From: an uncultured Alphaproteobacteria bacterium
GTDB lineage: Bacteria > Pseudomonadota > Alphaproteobacteria > Caulobacterales > Aquidulcibacteraceae
Length of the DNA: 49,258 nucleotides
Direction: 5' to 3'
NCBI GenBank assembly: GCA_902826035.1
Contig: CADEDG010000007.1
Location: forward strand, 1 to 49,258
A program made the position numbers and the translations under genes. Below are positions 32,074 to 42,399 of the stretch, in pieces; the first letter of the stretch is position 1; the number at the start of each line of letters is the position of its first letter. The notes beneath the pieces were generated by a model. It saw only the letters and a list, made by a program, of their open reading frames with translations. It did no database searches and was not told the origin of the DNA.

Positions 32074-34061
32074 GCTTGGCTCCGCGGAGGCGGCTCAAGA
32101 GCAGCGAGGTTTGCTGGCGCGCGCCGCGACGGATCGCGGAGCAGCGCCGCACGCATGATCTCGCGCGCGATGGGGCCCGCGACCGCGGAGCCGGCGCCAC
32201 CGTGCTCGACGATCACGGCGCAGGCGTAGCGTGGGTCGTGCCATGGGCCGAAGCAGCAGAAGAGCGCATTGTCGCGGTAGCGCCACTCAATGGTCGAGAA
32301 ATGGCGTCCGCGCGTTGCGTCTGTCAACGCGCGCACCTGCGCAGTGCCGGTCTTCCCTGCGATTTGCACGGGCTGCCAGCTAGCATTCTCTGAGGTTCGC
32401 CCAACCGCGGCGCCAGACTGCGGATCGCGCACCAGTTCGAGCGCGCCGGCCCGCGTCGCGGTGCCGCCGGGCTCATTGCAAACGCCAAACATGCCATCGC
32501 GGACACGTGCCAGGAATTCCGGCTCAATGCCGTCGATAATGGGCGCGGGCGCGGGCTCGCTCACGCCCGGCGCTTCACGCACCAAGCGCGGAACCACCGC
32601 CCGTCCATTATTCCCGAGCCTTGCGGCCATCACCGCCAATTGCAACGGCGACACTTGCAGTGCACCTTGGCCGATCCCGTAATTCAGCGTCAGACCTCCG
32701 GTCCACCCCTCCTTGCGCCGCTCGCGCCAGGAAACCGGATCGGGCACCCAGCCGTCGAGAATGTTCGGTACGCCGACATCGAAATGCTCTCCCAAGCCGA
32801 ATTTGCGCGATACCGCAGCAATACGATCGGGCCCTGCTTGCAGCGCCGCCTGGTAGAAATACACGTCGCAGGAGTGCTTGATCGCGTCGTGCAGGTTGAC
32901 GCGGCCATGACCCTCGCGCCGCCAGCAATGGAAGTTGCGACCGCCATACGGGAAATAACCCGGGCAAGAAACCGACCAATCGTCCGATACGCCCGCCTGC
33001 TTGGCGGCGATGCCGACCATCATCTTAAAAGTCGAACCCGGCGCGTAGAGTCCGGTCACGGCCTTGTGGAACAACGGCTTCATTTCATCGGTGTTGAGCC
33101 CGGCGAATTCGTCGCGTCCGATGCCGTTGACGAAGTGATTGGGATCGAACCCGGGCGCCGACGCCATTGCCAGCAGATCGCCGTTGACGATATCCATGAC
33201 GATTGCGGATCCCGATTGCTGGGCAAAGTTCTGCATCGCCGTGCGCTGCAATTCGTGGTCCAGCGTCAACACAACACCCGAACCGCGCACCGGATCGCGC
33301 CGCTCGTCGGGATCCTCACCCATTTCGACGCCGCGCGCGTTGACAATCACCTTGCGCCAGCCAGCATGGCCGTGAAGGGTTCCTTCCAGCTTCGCTTCGA
33401 GCCCCGCCTTCCCGACCCGGACGTGCGGATTGCGCAGATACATCGCCCGGCTTGCGCCCTCGCCTTCGGTCTGCATTGCGCGGTCTATGTCGCGTTGCGT
33501 GGGCTTTGCGACATAACCAAGCGGATGAGCGTAGACGACATCGTACGGGTAGGCGCGCACGTCGGCGGAGCCGGCGATGACGCCACGAAGTTCCGGCAAG
33601 CGCACATTGACCGCGTTGAACTCTTCCCAGGTCAAGCCTTCGCAGATCGGCATCGGTTCCCCGCGCGGCCCGCTCTCGACCCTAACCTTCGCTCGCCGCG
33701 CCCATATGGGGCTGAGCCCCAGGATCTGCCCTACGCGCGCAATTGCGGTTTCCAGGTCCTCCACATCATCACGTACGATGGATACTTGATAATCCTTGCT
33801 GGTCTGCGCCAACACAATCCCAAAACGATCGTAGATCACTCCGCGCGGCGGCGCGACAATGCGGGTATCGAAGCGATTTTCGTCGGCGGCGTTGGAATAC
33901 TCCTGGCTGAACAAATTCGTGGCCTGGAGGTGCGCCATGCGCGTGATCACCGCGCCGATCGCGCCTACGCCTACGAACGACATCAGCGCCGCCCGGCGCG
34001 AAAAAATGACGTTCACGTCGCGCTTGGGCAGCGTCGAGCCGACTTTCTTGCCACGCTTCAT
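32070..34061 (-). CDS. mrdA: Penicillin-binding protein 2
   Basis: 663 residues. One N-terminal helix (about 24-44), a dimerisation/pedestal domain, then the transpeptidase domain with STFK (catalytic Ser343), SCD at 397-399 (the SxN motif, Asp variant as in PBP2) and KTGTAQ at 570-575. Elongation-specific transpeptidase acting in the periplasm with RodA. The start overlaps the mreD stop by four bases and the end overlaps rodA by four bases. C-terminus is Pro/Arg-rich. Length is that of normal PBP2. Confidence 0.97.
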   Translation of the reverse strand: MKRGKKVGSTLPKRDVNVIFSRRAALMSFVGVGAIGAVITRMAHLQATNLFSQEYSNAADENRFDTRIVAPPRGVIYDRFGIVLAQTSKDYQVSIVRDDVEDLETAIARVGQILGLSPIWARRAKVRVESGPRGEPMPICEGLTWEEFNAVNVRLPELRGVIAGSADVRAYPYDVVYAHPLGYVAKPTQRDIDRAMQTEGEGASRAMYLRNPHVRVGKAGLEAKLEGTLHGHAGWRKVIVNARGVEMGEDPDERRDPVRGSGVVLTLDHELQRTAMQNFAQQSGSAIVMDIVNGDLLAMASAPGFDPNHFVNGIGRDEFAGLNTDEMKPLFHKAVTGLYAPGSTFKMMVGIAAKQAGVSDDWSVSCPGYFPYGGRNFHCWRREGHGRVNLHDAIKHSCDVYFYQAALQAGPDRIAAVSRKFGLGEHFDVGVPNILDGWVPDPVSWRERRKEGWTGGLTLNYGIGQGALQVSPLQLAVMAARLGNNGRAVVPRLVREAPGVSEPAPAPIIDGIEPEFLARVRDGMFGVCNEPGGTATRAGALELVRDPQSGAAVGRTSENASWQPVQIAGKTGTAQVRALTDATRGRHFSTIEWRYRDNALFCCFGPWHDPRYACAVIVEHGGAGSAVAGPIAREIMRAALLRDPSRRAPANLAALEPPPRSQA

Positions 34062-34570
34062 CGCCGTGCCCTACCGCGAAAGCTCGATGCCTCGCCCATG
34101 TAAAGCGGACGGGCCAGCGGGAACAGCAGCGCCGTTATGGCTGCTGCCTCAGCGTACAACCGAACTGACGCTCCGCTGCCGATGGCGACAGGCGCCAGCA
34201 TCCAGGCGACGCCGATAGTTGCAGCGGCAGTGAGGGCAAATCCGCCCCACAGTGGCAACAGATTCGGCGCCGACATCGCCACCGCCGCCACGCGACCGGC
34301 AAGGTAAGCTGACAGATAGAGTGTTACAAACAACCCATAAGGCCCGCCAGCGAGTTGGTCATGCAGCAAGCCCAACCCGGCCAACAATACTGGCGACTGC
34401 CAACCGGTTTTGTCTTCGGCCGCCCACCCGTACGCCGCCCACAACGCCGCCAGCGGGAGTGGCGGTTGCGCAAACAAGGGTCCCAGCGGTAGTGCAGGCA
34501 GCGTCACACTCGCAAGCGCCAGGGCGAAGCCCCATCCCCGCAACATTGCGTGGCTGAGCGGTTCGTTCAT
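34058..34570 (-). CDS. mreD: Rod shape-determining protein MreD
   Basis: 170 residues with about five or six membrane helices and only short loops. Sequence alone is weak, but the position between mreC and mrdA, size and the motif ALWAAYGWAAEDKTGWQSPVLLAGLGLLHDQLAGGPYG of the central helix-loop are as in MreD. Overlaps both neighbours by four bases. Confidence 0.88.
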   Translation of the reverse strand: MNEPLSHAMLRGWGFALALASVTLPALPLGPLFAQPPLPLAALWAAYGWAAEDKTGWQSPVLLAGLGLLHDQLAGGPYGLFVTLYLSAYLAGRVAAVAMSAPNLLPLWGGFALTAAATIGVAWMLAPVAIGSGASVRLYAEAAAITALLFPLARPLYMGEASSFRGRARR

Positions 34571-35664
34571 TGTGGCGGCCCTGTTGGAGCGGGCGCTTCA
34601 GTTGAGGCTTGCGGCTCCGGTGCTGGCGGCACGGCTTGTGTTTCCGTTGCGCGCCTTGGGCGCGGTTGTGGCGGGGGACTTGGTTCGGTCGGCGCCGCAG
34701 CGGTGATGTCGCGTCCTATCGCCGACACTGACGATGTCGATGCAAGAGGCGGGCCTAGTCCGGCTACTTCGTTTGCTTCCGGCGGCTCAACGCCGACAAA
34801 GGGAATGATGCGCACGAAATCGATCGGCCGCTGTGCTGCCGACAACGACACCCGCCATTCGCCATTGGCGCTGCCGCGGGCGACGCCGACAAGCACGCCG
34901 CGCGGGAACAAGCCGCCTTCGCCTGAAGTGATGACGCGTTCGCCTTCGCGCAGATTTTGCGCCCCCACGATGTAATCGAGCCGCGGCGGCTGCACTTGAT
35001 AGGGCTGCGTAATCAGTTCGGGCGCATGCGTCGCCTGCCCCGCCAGCACAGCACGCACGCGCGAAGCTTCCCCCATCACTGGAATACGCGAGGTATAATC
35101 GTCCAACATCAGCACACGAGAGGAGCGGCGCCCTACCGAGACCACCCGGCCCACGAGGCCGTTCTCGTTCAGCACGATGTATCCTCCACGCACGCCATGG
35201 TCTGCGCCGGCATTCGCCACTAAGGTGCGCGTGAACGGCCCTCCGGAATCGAGCACCAATTGCGCCGCGATGGCGCTACCTACATCCGCGCCCTCGCCGA
35301 AAGCGTTGTTTGGCATGCGCAAAAGCGCCTCGTAGCGGGCGTTGCGTTCCGCAAGCCTTCCTGAAAGTTCCTTCCAGGTCTGCAATTCGCGGTTTTCACG
35401 CTCGAGTTCCTGCACCCGCGCGCTTGCATTCCACATCGTCGCCAAGCGTTGGAAGAAACCCTTGCCTTCCCTCGCCGGTCCAGTCGCAACGCGGCCCGCT
35501 ATCGCTGCGCCGTCGTCCCCCGCGCCCACAATGGTGGGCGACCGGCCGGAATTGGTGAGCACCAGCGCAACGGCGCCGACGCCGAGCAACAGTGCGAGAA
35601 TGATTCCAGGAGGGAACCGTTTTCCCGCACCGGCGCGCCGCACCATACTTCTGCGTTTGGCCAC
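34567..35664 (-). CDS. mreC: Rod shape-determining protein MreC
   Basis: 365 residues. One membrane helix (about 18-38), a coiled coil (ARVQELERENRELQTWKEL) and the MreC beta domain with GVRGGYIVLNENGLVGRVVSVG, SRVLMLDDYTSRIPV and VITSGEGGLFPRGVLVG. A Pro-rich, disordered tail of about 70 residues follows the domain, as in Caulobacter-type MreC. It links the cytoplasmic MreB filament to the wall enzymes. Begins 28 bases after mreB and ends inside mreD (four-base overlap). Confidence 0.95.
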   Translation of the reverse strand: MAKRRSMVRRAGAGKRFPPGIILALLLGVGAVALVLTNSGRSPTIVGAGDDGAAIAGRVATGPAREGKGFFQRLATMWNASARVQELERENRELQTWKELSGRLAERNARYEALLRMPNNAFGEGADVGSAIAAQLVLDSGGPFTRTLVANAGADHGVRGGYIVLNENGLVGRVVSVGRRSSRVLMLDDYTSRIPVMGEASRVRAVLAGQATHAPELITQPYQVQPPRLDYIVGAQNLREGERVITSGEGGLFPRGVLVGVARGSANGEWRVSLSAAQRPIDFVRIIPFVGVEPPEANEVAGLGPPLASTSSVSAIGRDITAAAPTEPSPPPQPRPRRATETQAVPPAPEPQASTEAPAPTGPPQ

Positions 35665-35692
35665 TTGGCGACGCCCTTCTATCCCGCGCGGC

Positions 35693-37021
<1,329 letters not shown>

Positions 37022-38617
37022 ATGACGGGGAATTGCTTGATCGCTCGGGTAATAAGAGGCCTCGCGGCGGTACTGGCGCTGGCGCTGGTCGGCTCCGCAG
37101 CTGCGCAGACCAGCGTCGATGACGCAGAACGCGGTATTGTGCGCGTCGTCGTAATCCTGGAAACGCCCGAGGGGCGGTCGCTTTACGGCTCAGGCTCTGG
37201 TTTCGTAGTCGCCCCCAATCTGGTGGTGACGGCTGCCCACGTCGTGCAGCCGGCTCGGCAACGCGCCGAATTTGGGCTTGCTATAGTCCCCCCCGAAGGC
37301 GACGGCTTGGTGCCGGCGCGGATCATCCGGTTTTCCCCGTCACAAGAATTCGCGCTGCTGGAATTCCGCGGCCCCGACTTGCCGGCGCTGACCATCTCGA
37401 CGGTCGAACCGCAAGCTGGCGACGGCGTAGTCGCGCTCGGTTATCCGGATGTGGATTACCAAGGCGCCACCGGCGCGGACCTTTTGCGGCCCACGCCCGC
37501 CTCGCGCACCTCCGGCCAAATCTCTTCGCTGCGCGACCGCGCCCCGACTCGCGATCCGATCCCCACCATCAACCACCAAGCGGTGATTTCCTCCGGCTCC
37601 TCGGGCGGGCCGCTGTTGGACGAGTGCGGACGCGTCATCGGCGTCAACACATGGCATGTCTCCGGCGCCGACACGCGCGAAACGCGCGGGGTCTCCACGC
37701 GTGCGGGTTCGCTGTTGCAGTTTCTCGACGAAGCCGGCGTTACCCCGACGCTGAGCGACGATCGATGCCTCTCCTTCGCTGAACGCATCGAGGCCGACCG
37801 CTCCGCCACGATCCAGGCCTTACAGACCCAAAATCAAAGCCTGGCAGCGAAGCTGGAGACCGCTGACCGCCTCACCCGCATCGCGCTGGTGATCCTCATC
37901 GGCGGCACGCTCGCGCTGTTTGTGGCCGTGTGCGTGTTGGGCGCAATTGTGATGTCGCGTCGGCGCGGCCAAAACGGCGAGCTACACCCGCATGATGCGC
38001 CAGCCCAGCACCACACCGCCGCTCCCGCCAGAGCCCACGAGCACCCAGCGCAGCATGACCCGCATCACCAAGAGCATTCCGGTCGCCGCCGCGTCGGCGT
38101 CATCGCCATTGTAGGCGGGGCAGCCGCAGCTGTCGCCTTGATCGTCGGTGCCAGCGTGATGCTCCTCAACGGGCGCAGCCAGAATGCCGCCCAACCCCAG
38201 GCTTCATCGGAATTTTCCGGCGCCATCGCCTGCACGCTCGACCGCGAACGCAGCGTCGGAGCGCAGGGCGTCTCCGACATGAGCTTCACGGCGTCGGGCG
38301 AACTTTGCGTCAATGAGCGCACGCTCTACGCGCGTGTCGGTGAGGGCAAGCAATTCAGACGCGCCATCGTGCTAGGCGAAGCGCGCGCGCTCGACGTGCT
38401 AACAATCGACACCGCCACTGGTGAGTTCCGCCGCGAACGCTACCCGCTCGACGATGAAGCCTTCGCAGCCGCCAACGAGGCGGTCGCCGCATCCGGCGCG
38501 GGGCGCAGCTGCGACGGGGACCCCAAAGCCGTGGCGCGCCGCAACGAAGCGATCACGCCGTTCGCGCAAGGCGAACCGAGCCAACGCCTGATCTGGCGCT
38601 GCGAAGCGCGGAACTAA
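37022..38617 (+). CDS. Trypsin-like serine protease homologue with two membrane segments and His-rich linker
   Basis: 531 residues from the ATG at 37022. A signal sequence (to about Ala28) precedes a trypsin-like domain of 31-240 with VVTAAHVV (His73) and SSGSSGGPLL (Ser194). The triad Asp, usually DxALL, is replaced by Glu109 in QEFALLEF. A coiled-coil stretch (about 255-282) leads into one membrane helix (286-311), then a linker with ten His in 322-352, a second membrane helix (359-382) and a C-terminal domain with three Cys (394-531). It may be a regulated protease or a catalytically altered one. No further family identified. Confidence 0.75.
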   Translation: MTGNCLIARVIRGLAAVLALALVGSAAAQTSVDDAERGIVRVVVILETPEGRSLYGSGSGFVVAPNLVVTAAHVVQPARQRAEFGLAIVPPEGDGLVPARIIRFSPSQEFALLEFRGPDLPALTISTVEPQAGDGVVALGYPDVDYQGATGADLLRPTPASRTSGQISSLRDRAPTRDPIPTINHQAVISSGSSGGPLLDECGRVIGVNTWHVSGADTRETRGVSTRAGSLLQFLDEAGVTPTLSDDRCLSFAERIEADRSATIQALQTQNQSLAAKLETADRLTRIALVILIGGTLALFVAVCVLGAIVMSRRRGQNGELHPHDAPAQHHTAAPARAHEHPAQHDPHHQEHSGRRRVGVIAIVGGAAAAVALIVGASVMLLNGRSQNAAQPQASSEFSGAIACTLDRERSVGAQGVSDMSFTASGELCVNERTLYARVGEGKQFRRAIVLGEARALDVLTIDTATGEFRRERYPLDDEAFAAANEAVAASGAGRSCDGDPKAVARRNEAITPFAQGEPSQRLIWRCEARN

Positions 38618-38630
38618 AGCAACAACCGCT

Positions 38631-39923
38631 TCAACGACCCGGCGCCACCCGCCACACGATGTCGCCGACATCGTCCGCAACCAGCAGCGCTCCCGTTGCA
38701 TCTTCGGCGACGCCCACTGGCCTGCCCTGCGCCTCGCCGCGCTCGTTGAGGAAGCCCGTCAGGAAATCCTCCGGCGGACCAGCCGGCGCGCCGTTCGCGA
38801 ACGGCACGTAAATCACCTTGTAGCCGGCCGGTTCGCTTCTGTTCCATGAGCCATGTTGGCCGACAAAAACACCGCTGCGAAAGCGTTCGAGCAACGCAGC
38901 GCCGCGATAGAAATGCAAGCCCAGCGAAGCGGTGTGCGCGCCAAGCGCATAATCCGGCGCGATCGGCGTTTGCAGGCGCACGTTTTCGGGGATCGCGACC
39001 CGCTCGTCACGGTTTCCCCCGTAATAATAATACGGCCAGCCATAGAAGCCGCCGTCTCGTACGCTGGTCATGTAGTCGGGAACCAGATTGTCGCCCAGCA
39101 TGTCGCGCTCATTGACCGCCACCCAGAGCGCGCCGCTCACAGGCGCCCAATCCATACCCACCGGATTGCGCAAGCCGGAGGCAAACACTCGAGCCTCCGA
39201 GCCATCGGGATTGAACTCCCAGATCGCCGCGCGCCCCTCCTCGGCCTCCATGCCTTCGTCGGCGATATTGGAAGACGAGCCGACCGCAACATAGAGCTTG
39301 GAGCCATTGGCATTGGCCACCAGTGCACGCGTCCAATGTCCGTTGTCGCCCTCGCGATACGGCAGCCGCAGCACCACTTCGCCCGCGCCCTCAATGCGCA
39401 GCGCACCGGTTACATACCGAAAGCGCAACACAGCGTCCGTATTTGCGATGTAGAGATCATCGCCGATCAACGCCATGCCGAACGGCTGGTTGAGATTTTC
39501 CGCGAAAACATGGCGCTCATCGACGTCGCCATCGAGGTCGCGATCACGCAACAGCGTGATGCGGTTGGCGCTCTCCGCGAGCGCGCCCGCGCCGCGCTGC
39601 ACATTGTTGCGGATCCAGCCTACAAACCCGCCACCGCGCGCGGGCAGCGTCGAGCTCTCGGCCACCAACACATCGTGATTCGGCAAGACGTAGATCCAGC
39701 GAGGATGCTGCAGACTTTCCGCGTAACGGGAAACGACCATGCCGTCGGGCGCTCGCGGCGCCGCATCCGCCGGCCAGCCGACTGCCTTCGCGGTGTTAAT
39801 GGTCGGCAGCAAACCGCCGTTCGGCGAAGGCAGTTGCGGGTTTGCGCCGTAGCCCTGATCGACCGGCGGCGTGCCCCCGCACGCGGCGAGCAAGAGAGAG
39901 ATGACGAGAAGTACAATTCTCAT
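38631..39923 (-). CDS. PQQ-type sugar (sorbosone/glucose) dehydrogenase lipoprotein
   Basis: 430 residues. Lipobox Cys15 (LLLAAC) and then a six-bladed propeller: LLRDRDLDGDVDERHVFAENLNQPFGMAL, GHWTRALVANANGSKLYVAVGSSSN, EFNPDGSEARVFASGLRNPVGMDW and FVGQHGSWNR. This is the soluble glucose/L-sorbosone dehydrogenase family, which needs PQQ for activity in characterised members. Substrate cannot be assigned. The ATG at 39923 is used; the longer frame lies within the repeat upstream. Convergent with the protease (13 bp between stops). Confidence 0.85.
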   Translation of the reverse strand: MRIVLLVISLLLAACGGTPPVDQGYGANPQLPSPNGGLLPTINTAKAVGWPADAAPRAPDGMVVSRYAESLQHPRWIYVLPNHDVLVAESSTLPARGGGFVGWIRNNVQRGAGALAESANRITLLRDRDLDGDVDERHVFAENLNQPFGMALIGDDLYIANTDAVLRFRYVTGALRIEGAGEVVLRLPYREGDNGHWTRALVANANGSKLYVAVGSSSNIADEGMEAEEGRAAIWEFNPDGSEARVFASGLRNPVGMDWAPVSGALWVAVNERDMLGDNLVPDYMTSVRDGGFYGWPYYYYGGNRDERVAIPENVRLQTPIAPDYALGAHTASLGLHFYRGAALLERFRSGVFVGQHGSWNRSEPAGYKVIYVPFANGAPAGPPEDFLTGFLNERGEAQGRPVGVAEDATGALLVADDVGDIVWRVAPGR

Positions 39924-39946
39924 TGCATGTTTCCATTCCACATGGA

Positions 39947-40065
39947 GCTGGATTACACCCATTCCCGGATTGCGCGAAGCGCAAGTCGGGGACCCAATAT
40001 CGCGAACGGTTAGTGTTTATGGGCCCCGGATCGATTCATCCGGGGATGGGTGATGTAATTGGAGC
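39947..40065 (+). repeat. Dispersed hairpin element, copy 2 (complete)
   Basis: 119 bases. Outer arms (gctggattacaccc, and its imperfect complement ending at 40065) enclose two hairpins. Hairpin 1 is ttgcgcgaagcgcaa within 39968-39986, flanked by CCCGG/CGGGG. Hairpin 2 is CCCCGGAT (40024-40031) with ATCCGGGG (40038-40045). The core 40003-40053 matches 1-60. It lies in the 5' leader of the sugar dehydrogenase gene. Confidence 0.72.
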
Positions 40066-40087
40066 CTCCAGCGGCGTGCGGCCCACG

Positions 40088-40852
40088 CTATTCATCAGGG
40101 GTATCCTTCGCCGCATCCGGTCTCCGCACCCAACGGCGGATCACGAGCGTCACCAGCAACCATAGGACAATGGCCACACCTCCCGCCAGCGCGGCCGAGC
40201 CGATATTGCCTTCGATGGCATCCATGATGCCGTCGCCAGCAAACGCGATGATCGCGGTCTTTGGCAGCACGCCGAGCGTGAGCCCCGCGATATAGGCCCA
40301 AAAATTTACCCTTGCGGCGCCGAACGCCGTGTTCACGACAATGAACGGTGCGGTGGGCAGATTGCGCACAACCAGACTGGCCAGGAACGCGTTCTTGCCC
40401 ATGAAACGGGTAAACCGCCCGCCAGTGGCGCCGCCGAGGCGTTTGCGGGTCTCCCGCCCGACCAAGCGACCGGTTATGTAAGTAATGATCCCCGAAATGA
40501 TCGTTGCGGCCCACGAATACCAGAAACCCACCTCTGGCCCGAACGCGACGACACACGCGGTGATCAACAGGAATTGCGGCGCGCCCACATAGGCCGTGAG
40601 CGTGAACACCAGCATGGTGGCCGGCAGGCCCCAGCGCGCGCGCCGCGCTTCGCCCAAGGTGCCGTCAATGAATGACTCGATTTCGGCGCCATAATAAAGC
40701 CGCCCGACCACCAATACGGCCGCCGCCACCACCACCATGGCGATCGTGATCGCCAAGGCCCGCCAGGCCCTGGAATCCATGTTGTTGGCGAAATCCTTGA
40801 CCTGGCCCCATAGCCCGGGCGGCGGAGAGCTGGGATCGACTGGGCTGGTCAT
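40088..40852 (-). CDS. DedA-like (TVP38/TMEM64, VTT-domain) membrane protein
   Basis: 254 residues. Six or so hydrophobic segments; the VTT core runs from about 75 to 210: LTAYVGAPQFLLITACVVAFGPEVGFWYSWAATIISGIITY, then GGRFTRFMGKNAFLASLVVRNLPTAPFIVVNTAFGA. Related proteins are lipid scramblases or undecaprenyl phosphate flippases; the role here is inferred only. ATG at 40852 with GGCAGGGC before it; a TTG four codons upstream is less likely. It follows the GIY-YIG gene by 34 bp on the same strand and precedes the repeat element. Confidence 0.85.
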   Translation of the reverse strand: MTSPVDPSSPPPGLWGQVKDFANNMDSRAWRALAITIAMVVVAAAVLVVGRLYYGAEIESFIDGTLGEARRARWGLPATMLVFTLTAYVGAPQFLLITACVVAFGPEVGFWYSWAATIISGIITYITGRLVGRETRKRLGGATGGRFTRFMGKNAFLASLVVRNLPTAPFIVVNTAFGAARVNFWAYIAGLTLGVLPKTAIIAFAGDGIMDAIEGNIGSAALAGGVAIVLWLLVTLVIRRWVRRPDAAKDTPDE

Positions 40853-40885
40853 GCGCCCTGCCAATCGCCCGCGCGAAGGCTGGGG

Positions 40886-41335
40886 TCAAGCCGAAGCGCG
40901 GGTGGTTCCTGAAGCTTGCGACTTTTGCGCCATTGAGAGCCCGAACAAACGCCGCAATTGCGCGCCGTGGGCCTTCGCGTCGTGTCCGGCCTTGGGAATT
41001 TCCACGTCGTTCATCCGCGGGCGGAGCCCGTGGATGAGGTCCTCCTCCACCCGGCGGCGGTCGATTTCGTCCCGGATTGGCTCGGAAACGTGGCGCTCTG
41101 TGGCGCCATAGTACCAGAACGCCCGCGGCCATTTCTCGTGCCCGAGCAGACGCGAACGGAGGTCGTGCGCCTTGCCGACATAAAGCGGCTCAAGGATAAA
41201 AACCCAGCGCCTACGCACAAAGATGTAGATGCCACCTATCCCTTCGGGCGGCAGCCCGTTCTTGGTTAGAACACTCTTGAACCGATAGCGGGTTCCGCTT
41301 TCGCCTCGCCACGTGTGGGCGCCAAACAAGAACAT
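40886..41335 (-). CDS. GIY-YIG-superfamily nuclease-like protein
   Basis: 149 residues. GIYIF at 35-39 and PLYVGKAHDLRSRL at 50-63 are the GIY-YIG motifs (GIY..YVG), and Arg60 and Glu98 (VEEDLIHGLRPRMND) match the catalytic Arg/Glu and terminal Asn (109). It is a small stand-alone nuclease-domain protein, similar in size to DUF123-like ones. The target is unknown. The ATG at 41335 has GGAG at nine bases; a TTG six codons before is an alternative. Divergent from the oxygenase gene by 92 bp. Confidence 0.75.
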   Translation of the reverse strand: MFLFGAHTWRGESGTRYRFKSVLTKNGLPPEGIGGIYIFVRRRWVFILEPLYVGKAHDLRSRLLGHEKWPRAFWYYGATERHVSEPIRDEIDRRRVEEDLIHGLRPRMNDVEIPKAGHDAKAHGAQLRRLFGLSMAQKSQASGTTRASA

Positions 41336-41427
41336 CGGATTTTGCTCCAACAATGCGGCAACGCGCCCGGGAGAATCGCACTGCAGCGAGGTTGCGCGTC
41401 CGCGTCGCCGGGCGCAATTTCCAGGGC

Positions 41428-42357
41428 ATGAGTTTGCACACCCTTTCGCTCACGCAACGGCGTGCCGATCCAGAGGCCTTTGCGCGAGCCATGGGCGAAA
41501 GTTACGCGCGCTACGGCTTTGCCATCGTCGCCGACCATGGCCTGGACACGGCGATGATCGCGCACGCGAATGAAGCGGTGAAAGCGTTCTTCGCGCTGCC
41601 GGAAGCGGTCAAGCAGCGCTACCATATGCCCGGCGGCGGCGGGCAGCGCGGCTATGTGCCGTTTGGGGTGGAAGCGGCCAAGGGTGCGGACAAAGTCGAC
41701 CTCAAGGAATTCTGGCACGTCGGCCGCGAATTGCCGGCTGGGCACAGATATTCGCAGACCATGCCCGCGAATTTGTGGCCCGAGGAATTGCCCGATTTTC
41801 GCGCGCGCGTTTATACGCTCTACCAGTCGCTCGATGCGCTTGGCCTCGATCTGCTGCGCTCGATCGCGCGCTTTCTCGGCCAGCGCGAGGAATTCTTCGG
41901 CGCCGCGGTGCGCGAGGGAAACTCAATCCTGCGCCTACTGCATTATCCCCCGGTTCCCGCCAATCCCGAGGGCGTGCGCGCGGAGGCGCATGAAGACATC
42001 AACGCCATTACGCTGCTGCTCGGCGCGGAGGAGGCAGGCTTGCAATTGTTGACCCGCGAAGGCGCGTGGATCGAAGTCAACCCACCCGAAGGCGCGCTGG
42101 TGGTCAATATTGGCGACATGTTGCAGCGCCTGACCAATCACAAACTCCCCTCCACCACGCACCGCGTGCGCAATCCAAGTGCGGATCGCGCGCATCTGCC
42201 GCGCTACTCGATCCCGTTCTTTTTGCACTTCGCGCCGGACTTTCTGATCGAAACGCTGCCGTCGTGCATCGATAACGAGCACCCGAACCGCTACCCGGAG
42301 CCCATCAGCGCGCAGGATTATTTGCTGGAGCGGTTGCGGGAGATCAGGCTGGCGTGA
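41428..42357 (+). CDS. Isopenicillin-N-synthase-like Fe(II)/2-oxoglutarate dioxygenase
   Basis: 309 residues. The DIOX_N domain (1-120) has ARYGFAIVADHGLD and the 2OG-FeII domain contains His188, Asp190 (AHEDINAITLLLG) and His245 (THRVRNP), the iron triad, plus RYS at 259-261 for 2-oxoglutarate. It resembles the bacterial group that acts on small molecules, flavonoid-like or amino acid related; the substrate is unknown. The ATG at 41428 follows ccaggg; 25 upstream codons are open but overlap the divergent promoter region. Confidence 0.9.
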   Translation: MSLHTLSLTQRRADPEAFARAMGESYARYGFAIVADHGLDTAMIAHANEAVKAFFALPEAVKQRYHMPGGGGQRGYVPFGVEAAKGADKVDLKEFWHVGRELPAGHRYSQTMPANLWPEELPDFRARVYTLYQSLDALGLDLLRSIARFLGQREEFFGAAVREGNSILRLLHYPPVPANPEGVRAEAHEDINAITLLLGAEEAGLQLLTREGAWIEVNPPEGALVVNIGDMLQRLTNHKLPSTTHRVRNPSADRAHLPRYSIPFFLHFAPDFLIETLPSCIDNEHPNRYPEPISAQDYLLERLREIRLA

Positions 42358-42399
42358 AGGGCGCTTTGCGACGACGAGACAATCGGTTAGCCTGAACCG

